Below the pieces are notes generated by a model. It saw nothing but the letters and a program-made list of their open reading frames with translations, did no database searches and was not told the origin of the DNA. A program made the translations under genes and the position numbers. A stretch of 64,000 bases of DNA from Sulfuritalea sp. (GTDB lineage: Bacteria; Pseudomonadota; Gammaproteobacteria; Burkholderiales; Rhodocyclaceae): the NCBI GenBank assembly GCA_030247575.1, contig JAOTRV010000006.1, forward strand, positions 124,001 to 188,000, read 5' to 3'. Below, one piece after another: positions 15,608 through 21,482 of the stretch; positions within the stretch are counted from its first letter, which is position 1; each line of letters opens with the position of its first letter.

Positions 15608-17455
15608 TCAGGCCGCCATCAATTGCAGCGGTCCTTCTTCGGCGTCGCCGAACAGGTCGGGTTGCGGAGCGGGCCTCAGCGCCAGCGCCTCCGAGTGAGC
15701 GGCAAGCAGTGCGTCATGCGCCGCATCCGATATCGCGTTCCGCACCAGATGCTCGTCCATCTCGGACGGGGTGAGGTTCCGCGTCTCGGCAAGGTGCGCG
15801 AAATACTGTCCGCGCTTGGCCATGTACTGGTACTTGCCGGAGGTGCCGGCGGCGAGCTTGACGATCTCCTGGTTCAACCAGAAACGCGCCGACTCGATGC
15901 CGGGCATGAGTTGCGTCTGGAGCATGAGTTGCGTGTCATATGTGCACGTGACGTACGCGCACGCCTCGACCGCGTCCACCGTGAAGGACGGTGCTTCGTC
16001 GAACCAGACCACCTTGTCGCCGTCGATTTGACGGTTCTTGAACGGACGCTCGGGATGCCGGTAGGGATTCCAGAGTTCCGCGTCGTAACTGCGAAGCCCA
16101 TCGGTCGGCACCTCCTTGTCGAATTGACCGACCGGAAACCAGCCGATGACCTTGGTGTCCACCTTTTTCAAGGAGGGCACGGCGGGTACTGGATAGCGCC
16201 GCCCCAGCGCATGAACCTGGTGCCACTCGTGCAGCGCCGGAAAGGCATGCGGTGCATAGTGATGCAGGCTCAGCTGGAAGTCGATCGCCACAAGCTGCTG
16301 CGGCGTGATCAACTGGAACTGGATGTCCGCCAACTCGCGGTTGTCCGGCGTGTCGGCGATGCGGCCCGACAGAAGATCGGCCTCGTGCTGTTCGGCGCGC
16401 TCGAGCTCGAGCGCATCGAGAGTCAGCACCATGCGGAGCATGTCGAGGCGATGCTTCATGGAGTACACGTCCGGCCTGACCTGCAGATAGCCGACGTCGC
16501 TCAGGGTGCGCCCTACCAGTTCCCGCCGCGTCATATCCCACTGCGTGCGGACGAGGAAGTTGCGGAAATCGTTGAGGCCTTTCAGGTGCGCGTGCTTCGG
16601 CTCCTGGATCATCGCCTCCATCGACTTGTCGCGCTCTCCCGTCACGCAGCACAAGGCGCAGCCGAACCGGCTGCCGCAGGCGCTCTTGTTGCCGCCCTCC
16701 CCCAGTACCACACCACACGTTCCTTCGTTGCCCTCCCGGTAAAGGTCGAGCATCCGCGTGATGCTGCGGCCGTCCGTGAAGGATGGCCACGGCGCGCTGC
16801 CGGAGTTGAACATGCCGAGAAACTCCCAGACCTGGTCGGTCGACCAGTCGGCGATCGGCGAGAGCGTAAGGAACCCGCCGACATTGCGAACGGGCTTGTC
16901 GGACTGCTCTCCCCGGTCCAGCATGGCCGCCGAACGGGAGGATGACTCCGCCCGGCGGGTGCCGAGAATCGTCACGGGCTCGCGAAAGCCTTGCGACAGC
17001 ACCTGCTCCCTGAGTTCCTTGGCGAGGCGTTCCTGCGGCTGAACCTTCCAGTCGTCGCTGCAAGGTCGCTTTCGCTGTCCATCCTTGACGCCGTTTTCCG
17101 GAGTGCGGACCAAGGTGCCACGCCCGATCGTGGAGACCACGAACTGGCTGGCCAGGGACGGTGTCGCGATTCTGACGGCCACCGACAATGCCTGCTGTGC
17201 GCACCAGGTCTCGATCTCCCCGAGGATCAGCGCCAGGTGATTGGCCATCGACGGGTTCTCGATCAGGGTGTCTGCGCTGGTGACGTAGTGCGTGGGCATC
17301 AGCACCCCTTCCTGTTGCGCACGGCGTAAGGCTTCCAACGCGATCAGCGTGGTCGTGGTGCTGTCCTTGCCTCCGCTTGCGGTCATGATGATGGCGTGCC
17401 CCTGACGGAGCAGCGCGAGCACCGCCGCGACGGCGGCTTCGAACATGTTGGTCAT
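15608..17455 (-). CDS. DndC-like PAPS-reductase-family sulfurtransferase, 615 aa
   Basis: ATG at 17455 after TAGGAG. The N-terminal ATP-pyrophosphatase loop SGGKDS is at about residues 26-31. A cysteine cluster (SACGSRFGCALCCVTGERDK, about 255-275, followed by SMEAMIQ) closely follows the DndC pattern GCxxCxxxxxDKSM, which binds an Fe-S cluster. DndC acts in DNA phosphorothioation with DndA/IscS and DndD/E. None of those partners is in the window, so this is an orphan DndC-like protein; it could use a chromosomal cysteine desulfurase or have another adenylation role. Confidence 0.75.
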   Translation of the reverse strand: MTNMFEAAVAAVLALLRQGHAIIMTASGGKDSTTTTLIALEALRRAQQEGVLMPTHYVTSADTLIENPSMANHLALILGEIETWCAQQALSVAVRIATPSLASQFVVSTIGRGTLVRTPENGVKDGQRKRPCSDDWKVQPQERLAKELREQVLSQGFREPVTILGTRRAESSSRSAAMLDRGEQSDKPVRNVGGFLTLSPIADWSTDQVWEFLGMFNSGSAPWPSFTDGRSITRMLDLYREGNEGTCGVVLGEGGNKSACGSRFGCALCCVTGERDKSMEAMIQEPKHAHLKGLNDFRNFLVRTQWDMTRRELVGRTLSDVGYLQVRPDVYSMKHRLDMLRMVLTLDALELERAEQHEADLLSGRIADTPDNRELADIQFQLITPQQLVAIDFQLSLHHYAPHAFPALHEWHQVHALGRRYPVPAVPSLKKVDTKVIGWFPVGQFDKEVPTDGLRSYDAELWNPYRHPERPFKNRQIDGDKVVWFDEAPSFTVDAVEACAYVTCTYDTQLMLQTQLMPGIESARFWLNQEIVKLAAGTSGKYQYMAKRGQYFAHLAETRNLTPSEMDEHLVRNAISDAAHDALLAAHSEALALRPAPQPDLFGDAEEGPLQLMAA

Positions 17456-17473
17456 TTCGGTGACTCCTAAAAA

Positions 17474-17592
17474 ATGCGCGGAGCCTCTCCCCGGCGGGAG
17501 TGGAACCCGCGCGGGTAGGTGAAAGAGTTCGGCCTAAGGGCCGAGAGGGCGACTTGACTGCCAAGTCGCAAGCATTCGCTCGTAGTGAGCAG
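17474..17592 (-). promoter_or_regulatory. Three-hairpin leader, copy A
   Basis: Minus-strand leader of the DndC-like gene: CGACTTG-gcagt-CAAGTCG, then TCGGCC-ctta-GGCCGA, then a GC-rich block ACCCGCGCGGGTTCCACTCC followed by CGCCGGGG, ending in CTCCGCGCA about 20 nt before the start codon. The strand outside the first hairpin (GAGCGAATGCTTG) is the same in copies B and C. Likely a folded 5' UTR. Confidence 0.6.
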
Positions 17593-17612
17593 AATCGCTG
17601 GCGATGTGGTGC

Positions 17613-17680
17613 GGTCTTTGCGGAGCATCCCAACATAGCGGACGGATGCTCTGAAAAGACCTCCCCTGACTGCGGGGAGG
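17613..17680 (-). terminator. Terminator plus GGTCTTT hairpin, copy 4
   Basis: Minus strand: CCTCCCC...GGGGAGG, TCTTTT, then long arms GGTCTTTTCAGAGCATCC and GGATGCTCCGCAAAGACC with a longer loop than other copies. It follows the 105-aa gene and precedes leader A. Confidence 0.7.
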
Positions 17681-17688
17681 AATGGGGA

Positions 17689-18006
17689 TCATGACGACCT
17701 GCGGCGGATCCAGCGTCCGGTAGCCAACGCCTCTTGCGCCTGTTCGCGTGTCGGCCAGTAACGCTCCGATTCGCGGGACACGGGTCCGGTGCTGTCGGCC
17801 AGGCCGATATAGAAGCCCGCGGCGGACTCGAGGACGGCCAGCACATCGTAGAACGTCTGCATGCCGCAGGAGGGACACTCCTGCTGCCGGGCCCCGTAGC
17901 CAACAGCGAATCGGGAGTCTGTTCCCTGCTCCGCCAGCGCGAGATTTTCCGCGCAGTTGAAGCAGCCCAGCCGATGGCCGGGCGCCGTTTGAAGGAATGC
18001 GTTCAT
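17689..18006 (-). CDS. Hypothetical zinc-ribbon-like protein, 105 aa
   Basis: ATG at 18006 overlaps the previous stop (ATGA). Two CxxC pairs, CFNC near residue 15 and CPSC near 46, could form a zinc ribbon. The rest is helical, ending in an Arg-rich tail (RWIRRRSS). No family recognised. Confidence 0.6.
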   Translation of the reverse strand: MNAFLQTAPGHRLGCFNCAENLALAEQGTDSRFAVGYGARQQECPSCGMQTFYDVLAVLESAAGFYIGLADSTGPVSRESERYWPTREQAQEALATGRWIRRRSS

Positions 18007-18443
18007 GTGGCGCTCCCTTCGGTTTCGCACATGGCGTCGCGGGCATACTCCGCCGCGCACACGAGGTGCTCGAAGGCACCGCTGAGACGAATGTCGAGTT
18101 CCGCGGCGACGTCCCAGTGCTGCACCGCGCAGATGCGCCACACGAGGCAGTGGATGTCGATCAGGAACATCGCCGGATCGTCGGTGTGCATCTGGTTTGC
18201 CGTGAAGCCTTCCTGCATTTCGACCCACGTCGTGAAGACGTGGTCATCGTCTTCGTCGAAGGCGCCGAGGGAGGGCGTCGGCAAGCCGATTTGGCGGGCG
18301 ATGAGCATCCCGTCTTCCAGCTTGGCGTTCAACAGCGTGATCTCGCGATCTGTGATCTTCCCGCGCAGCACAAGCCGGATGTCCCTGGACTTGTAATTGC
18401 GGGCATCACGGTACATCAGCGTGATGGCGGTATTGCTGGGCAT
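18003..18443 (-). CDS. Hypothetical protein, 146 aa
   Basis: ATG at 18443 with AAGGAG upstream. Mixed alpha/beta protein: IRLVLRGKITDREITLLNAK, then an acidic loop GAFDEDDDHVF, then a His/Trp-rich part MFLIDIHCLVWRICAVQHW. No known domain. Coupled to the zinc-ribbon-like gene downstream. Confidence 0.6.
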   Translation of the reverse strand: MPSNTAITLMYRDARNYKSRDIRLVLRGKITDREITLLNAKLEDGMLIARQIGLPTPSLGAFDEDDDHVFTTWVEMQEGFTANQMHTDDPAMFLIDIHCLVWRICAVQHWDVAAELDIRLSGAFEHLVCAAEYARDAMCETEGSAT

Positions 18444-18462
18444 GATTCTTTGCTCCTTGCGA

Positions 18463-18576
18463 ATGCGCGGAGTTCTCTTCCCGACGGGAATGGAACCCTC
18501 GTGCGGGTGAGTGGAATTGGTCGAAAGACCGTGTTCGACTTGAGGCCAAGTCGCAAGCATTCGCTCGTGAGAGCGG
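18463..18576 (-). promoter_or_regulatory. Three-hairpin leader, copy B
   Basis: Minus strand: CGACTTG-gcct-CAAGTCG, GGTC-tttc-GACC, then CACCCGCACGAGGGTTCC, ATTCCCGTCGGGAA and ACTCCGCGCA, ending 20 nt before the start at 18443. Stem sequences differ from copy A while pairing is kept. Confidence 0.6.
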
Positions 18577-18588
18577 AAACGGCGTGAC

Positions 18589-18679
18589 GGCTTTTTCGGA
18601 ACATCCGTTGCGGACACTCTGAAAAGACCCCTGCCAAGCAGGACCAAGTGAGGCCACGAACCCCGGATGGGGTTCGTGG
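18589..18679 (-). terminator. Two hairpins ending the 117-aa gene, copy 5
   Basis: Minus strand after the stop at 18684: perfect CCACGAACCCC-atcc-GGGGTTCGTGG, then CCTGCTTGGCAGGGGTCTTTT, then the arms GGTCTTTTCAGAGTGTCCG and CGGATGTTCCGAAAAAGCC. The last pair needs several G-U pairs, pointing to function as RNA. Confidence 0.6.
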
Positions 18680-18683
18680 TGTC

Positions 18684-19037
18684 TCATGCCGCGCGCAGCA
18701 CCTCGGTGCGCGCCTTGTGGCAACCCGCAGGCTTGCGGATCACCACGATCGCGCGCTCCTGCGAGGCGCGAATCTGCCGGACGTCCGCGAGGCGGATCAC
18801 CTGGGCGGCGACCAGCACGGCGGGAGCCGGGGTTGCGGCGAAGCGGTTCATTTCGTACCGCAATTCGTCGATCTCATTGACCTGCTCGCGCAGATCGGCC
18901 TGCAGCTGGCGACGCTGCCAGCGGGACAGCGCCTTCTTGAAGTAGGCGCGGTAGGTGCCATCGTTCCACATCATTTGCTGGCTATACGCGAGGTAATCCC
19001 TTGCCTGAAATGCCTTGCCGGAAAGTTTGCGCATCAT
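18684..19037 (-). CDS. Hypothetical basic helical protein, 117 aa
   Basis: Two adjacent ATGs (19037 and 19034) follow AAAGGAG. Helical protein with an Arg/Gln-rich central coiled segment (LSRWQRRQLQADLREQVNEI, DELRYEMNRF) and a basic C-terminus. No recognised family; a nucleic-acid or scaffold role is possible. Confidence 0.6.
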   Translation of the reverse strand: MMRKLSGKAFQARDYLAYSQQMMWNDGTYRAYFKKALSRWQRRQLQADLREQVNEIDELRYEMNRFAATPAPAVLVAAQVIRLADVRQIRASQERAIVVIRKPAGCHKARTEVLRAA

Positions 19038-19048
19038 TGACTCCTTTG

Positions 19049-19166
19049 CAATGAGCGGAGCCGTTCCCCGACGGGGAATCGAACCCCGTACGGGTTGGTG
19101 TCGGTCCAACGTGACCGTGAGATCGACTTGAGTGCCAAGTCGCAAGCATTCGCTCGTGAGAGCAGA
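19049..19166 (-). promoter_or_regulatory. Three-hairpin leader, copy C
   Basis: Minus strand: CGACTTG-gcact-CAAGTCG, CGGTC-acgttg-GACCG, then CCCGTACGGGGTTCGATT, CCCCGTCGGGGAACGG, CTCCGCTCA, ending about 12 nt before the start at 19037. The middle stem differs from copies A and B but still pairs. The GGGGTTCGATTCCCC piece looks like a tRNA T-arm but no tRNA is formed. Confidence 0.6.
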
Positions 19167-19194
19167 ATCGGCGACACTGCCTGGGTTGCAGACA

Positions 19195-19260
19195 GGCCTT
19201 TCCTCGCTGCACTGGAGCCAGTGCAGCGGAGAAAGGCCCCGCGTCCGTGAGGACGCAGGG
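19195..19260 (-). terminator. Terminator and long hairpin after the 105-aa gene, copy 6
   Basis: Minus strand: CTGCGTCC-tcac-GGACGCGG, then GGCCTTTC, then a very stable hairpin with arms CGCTGCACTGG and CCAGTGCAGCG inside the outer pair GGCCTTTC/GAAAGGCC. It has the same architecture as copies 1-5 with a different stem sequence. Confidence 0.6.
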
Positions 19261-19268
19261 TGAATCGG

Positions 19269-19586
19269 TCAAGCGCTGGGAGCCGAAATCTGCGGTGCGC
19301 GCCGCAGATGCGGTGCGTACGGCAGACGGAACTCGACGTCGTCAGTGCTCGGTGGCGGATCGATCATCTGGTAGCCGTTGTCCGCTACCACTTTCTTGGC
19401 CGTGCAAACTGCGCGGCCGTCGAAGTGGTGACGGGGCTTCCAGACCCGAATGCCTTCGTAGCGGATCAGGACGTAGTCCCTCGATGCGGAAATGACATCG
19501 AAGTTCGCGGCGACCGGAATCGCCTTGGCAACAAACGGCGAGCCCAGCGTGATCGGCTGTGTGGCGAGATAGTGACCTGTTTGCAT
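19269..19586 (-). CDS. Hypothetical protein, 105 aa
   Basis: ATG at 19586. Beta-rich (FDVISASRDYVLIRYEGIRV, GRAVCTAKKVVADNGYQMID). Starts two nt before the end of the 41-aa gene upstream, suggesting coupling. No recognised domain. Confidence 0.55.
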   Translation of the reverse strand: MQTGHYLATQPITLGSPFVAKAIPVAANFDVISASRDYVLIRYEGIRVWKPRHHFDGRAVCTAKKVVADNGYQMIDPPPSTDDVEFRLPYAPHLRRAPQISAPSA

Positions 19587-19588
19587 GA

Positions 19589-19714
19589 TCAGGCCCCCGT
19601 GGTCAACGAGATGGCCGCGGCGGCGACAACACCCCACGTCACGACCTTGTCCGCGTTGCGGGCGTCGGACATCCAGCCAAAGCCACGTTCGGTAAAACGC
19701 TTGATGGTTTTCAT
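19589..19714 (-). CDS. Small peptide with C-terminal hydrophobic helix, 41 aa
   Basis: ATG at 19714 after GAGGAGGTGCA, a strong ribosome site. A basic N-terminus (MKTIKRFTERGF) is followed by VVTWGVVAAAAISLTTGA, a short membrane-like helix. The leader holds CCCAACGGGG / CCCCTTGGGAC hairpins like other leaders nearby. It is upstream of and nearly touching the 105-aa gene. Confidence 0.5.
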   Translation of the reverse strand: MKTIKRFTERGFGWMSDARNADKVVTWGVVAAAAISLTTGA

Positions 19715-19903
19715 TGCACCTCCTCGAAGAGGAGACGCACTTGTCCCAAGGGGACTGTGTGCGTCCCCGTTGGGATTGCCGCGTGATGAGACTGCGGCGA
19801 TTGATCCGATGCGCGAATGCTCATCGGGTTTCCGGCCAGGTGGCCGGTGCTGGCGGATCGCGTCTGGGTGCGATCCGTAACACCACGGAAAATTGTCGAA
19901 GGT

Positions 19904-19942
19904 GCTTCCTTGAGGACTCTGGTGCAGAGCCCTCAAGGAAGC
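19904..19942. repeat. 12-bp perfect hairpin
   Basis: GCTTCCTTGAGG and CCTCAAGGAAGC form a perfect 12-bp stem around a 15-nt loop that itself contains CTCT/AGAG. It sits in the gap upstream of the 41-aa gene's leader and resembles in place and size the GGTCTTT hairpins at 12-19 kb, with an unrelated stem sequence. Confidence 0.5.
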
Positions 19943-19978
19943 AGAAAGCGGGTATAGGCCGTGTGCTAGACTAAATTC

Positions 19979-20185
19979 ATGTTGAAGGTGATCAAAGGCG
20001 ATCGCGACGCCAAAGAGCGCGAACTGGTTGAGGCGCTGTTCTCGGGAGAGGAGGGAACCCCCCGGGCCAAGACCCTGTTGAAGGATCTCGAACCGCGGGG
20101 GAAGCTCAGCGCTGTGCCTGCTGCGCCTTCGACAGATCCAGGCGCGCAATCAACTCCTCGTCGATCAGGCGCAGACCCAGTCTGA
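19979..20185 (+). CDS. Possible small protein, 68 aa
   Basis: Starts MLKVIKGDRDAKERELVEAL. The first 40 residues look protein-like (charged helix). The last 27 residues lie antisense to the 3' end of the minus-strand gene at 20106-20315. No clear ribosome site precedes it. Could be real or chance. Confidence 0.3.
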   Translation: MLKVIKGDRDAKERELVEALFSGEEGTPRAKTLLKDLEPRGKLSAVPAAPSTDPGAQSTPRRSGADPV

Positions 20186-20315
20186 TGTCGGAACGCCCTT
20201 CCGGGGTGCCGACTTTCTTCATCGTCTCCAGAAAGAGTTTCTTCCTTTCCAGAATCGAGTCCTCGCTGGCGCTGTCCAGCCAGGCAAGAAAACCTTTGAT
20301 GGTTTGTTTGTCCAT
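20106..20315 (-). CDS. Hypothetical helical protein, 69 aa
   Basis: ATG at 20315 after AAGGAG. Short charged helical protein (SILERKKLFLETMKKVGTPE, LRLIDEELIARLDLSKAQQ). The leader contains CCCAACGGGG and CCCCGTTCGGGG hairpins. No family recognised. Confidence 0.6.
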   Translation of the reverse strand: MDKQTIKGFLAWLDSASEDSILERKKLFLETMKKVGTPEGRSDIRLGLRLIDEELIARLDLSKAQQAQR

Positions 20316-20423
20316 GACGCTCTCCTTGAAACGAAAACGGAGAGCCCCGAACGGGGTAATTCCCCGTTGGGATGGATGTTCGATGCCGTGGGCACCGGAT
20401 AGCGGATTGGTTCGACCAGTCCG

Positions 20424-20447
20424 TAAAACGCCTGCCAGAGCGGCAGG
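20424..20447 (-). terminator. Likely terminator downstream of the CRISPR array
   Basis: Minus strand: CCTGCC-gctct-GGCAGG followed by CGTTTTA. It is 120 nt past the array in the direction the array would be transcribed (minus), so it could end the CRISPR transcript. It also lies in the leader of the 69-aa gene. Confidence 0.4.
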
Positions 20448-20568
20448 AAAGAATTTCTTCGGCGCAACTTGCCGCCTGTAGCTGCGTAAATTACTCTTTT
20501 TTCTCTTGATGTCAAGCGGGGCCTGCAACCACCTGCGCGGTGGGATACCCTAAAACTAAACGCATCCT

Positions 20569-20715
20569 ACAATCAGCCGCCTGTGCGGCGGAGAACATGC
20601 AATTCCTTCACAGCCTGCGCTACGCCTCCTATCAGCCGCCTGTGCGGCGGAGAACGCAGATCGTCTGCGACAAGGTCGCGGGCCTTGCCTATCAGCCGCC
20701 TGTGCGGCGGAGAAC
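20569..20715 (-). CRISPR. Mini CRISPR array, type I-F-like repeats, two spacers
   Basis: Three 28-nt repeats at 20569-20596, 20628-20655 and 20688-20715, with spacers of 31 and 32 nt (20597-20627, 20656-20687), giving a period of 59-60 bp. On the minus strand the repeat begins GTTCTCCGCCGCACAGG, matching the type I-F pattern GTTCnCnGCCGnnnAGGC. The repeat at 20569 is degenerate over its last few bases, as expected of a terminal repeat, so transcription should run on the minus strand. No cas genes are in the window. Confidence 0.85.
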
Positions 20716-20731
20716 AACACCAGTACTTGGG

Positions 20732-21427
20732 ATGGACTTGTCGGGGCTGGAATTCTGGTACGAGCATCTGGGGCGGTATCTGTCCGATGCGCCCATGGAC
20801 AAATCCAGTAAGGCGCTGGTGCCGACCCGCCTGGGCAAGAACGATCCCGCGGCGGCCACGCAAGGAAAGGGCAAGCGCACCGCCCCCCACCCGCTGGGCG
20901 CCGGGATATCGCTCTACTACATCGTGACGCCCGGACAAAGCCAGGTGATCGGCAAGCTTGCCCTGGACGATCGTCCTGAAGTTCGCGTCATCGCCATGGA
21001 CGCGCCGGACGCGCGCCGGCCGAACAAACTGCAGGCGGAGTGGCTGATTCATGAGGCGACCACGCCGTTCCTGATCGGCATGTATGGGAGCGCCAACCCG
21101 AACGCGTCCTTCCAGGTCAGCCATCACCCCGTCATGGCGACGTTCTGCGACCCATCGGCCAACATCCCCTTCAATCTGGAGTGGCTGCGCGAGGACGTGG
21201 CGCGCATCGGCGAATTCCCGTGGCTCACATTGGCGCCCGCGATTCATCGCTACGACGCCTTGCGCAATGCTGAGTCTGGATCGGTCGAGGCCGAGAAGGC
21301 AAAGGCGCAGCTGACCAAGCTGCTGGGCGCCTCGCCCGTGCTGAGAACCTTGCTGCCGAAACTTCACGTGCGGCCGCGTTCCGGCGAGTATCAGATACTG
21401 AGCTGGTTCTACTCCAAGGAACGCTGA
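20732..21427 (+). CDS. Hypothetical protein next to the CRISPR array, 231 aa
   Basis: ATG at 20732, only 16 bp after the last repeat. The frame stays open leftward through the repeats, but the repeat-coded part is unlikely to be translated because no start signal precedes it. Soluble alpha/beta protein with segments GISLYYIVTPGQSQVIGKLA, RVIAMDAPDARRPNKLQAEW and FPWLTLAPAIHRYDALRN. No family recognised. The expected array leader would overlap its first codons. Confidence 0.65.
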   Translation: MDLSGLEFWYEHLGRYLSDAPMDKSSKALVPTRLGKNDPAAATQGKGKRTAPHPLGAGISLYYIVTPGQSQVIGKLALDDRPEVRVIAMDAPDARRPNKLQAEWLIHEATTPFLIGMYGSANPNASFQVSHHPVMATFCDPSANIPFNLEWLREDVARIGEFPWLTLAPAIHRYDALRNAESGSVEAEKAKAQLTKLLGASPVLRTLLPKLHVRPRSGEYQILSWFYSKER

Positions 21428-21482
21428 GCGGGCTCGCCGCGACTGAAGGGGTGTCATGCCGGCAGTGGTGACTTCTTCTTCC

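Noticed and set aside
15623..16945. 440-codon plus-strand frame antisense to the DndC-like gene
   Set aside because: Antisense shadow; the minus-strand protein has clear motifs.
15608..17455. A full phosphorothioation (Dnd) system
   Set aside because: Only a DndC-like gene is visible; DndA, B, D and E are not in the window.
19049..19100. GGGGTTCGATTCCCC looks like a tRNA T-arm
   Set aside because: No matching acceptor, D-arm or anticodon arm and no CCA end; the same block occurs with changed bases in leaders of other genes, so it is part of a leader hairpin.
20540..20731. Open reading frame running through the CRISPR repeats into the 231-aa gene
   Set aside because: The repeats are exact CRISPR units with the proper period; the coding part before 20732 is repeat translation, with no ribosome site in front.
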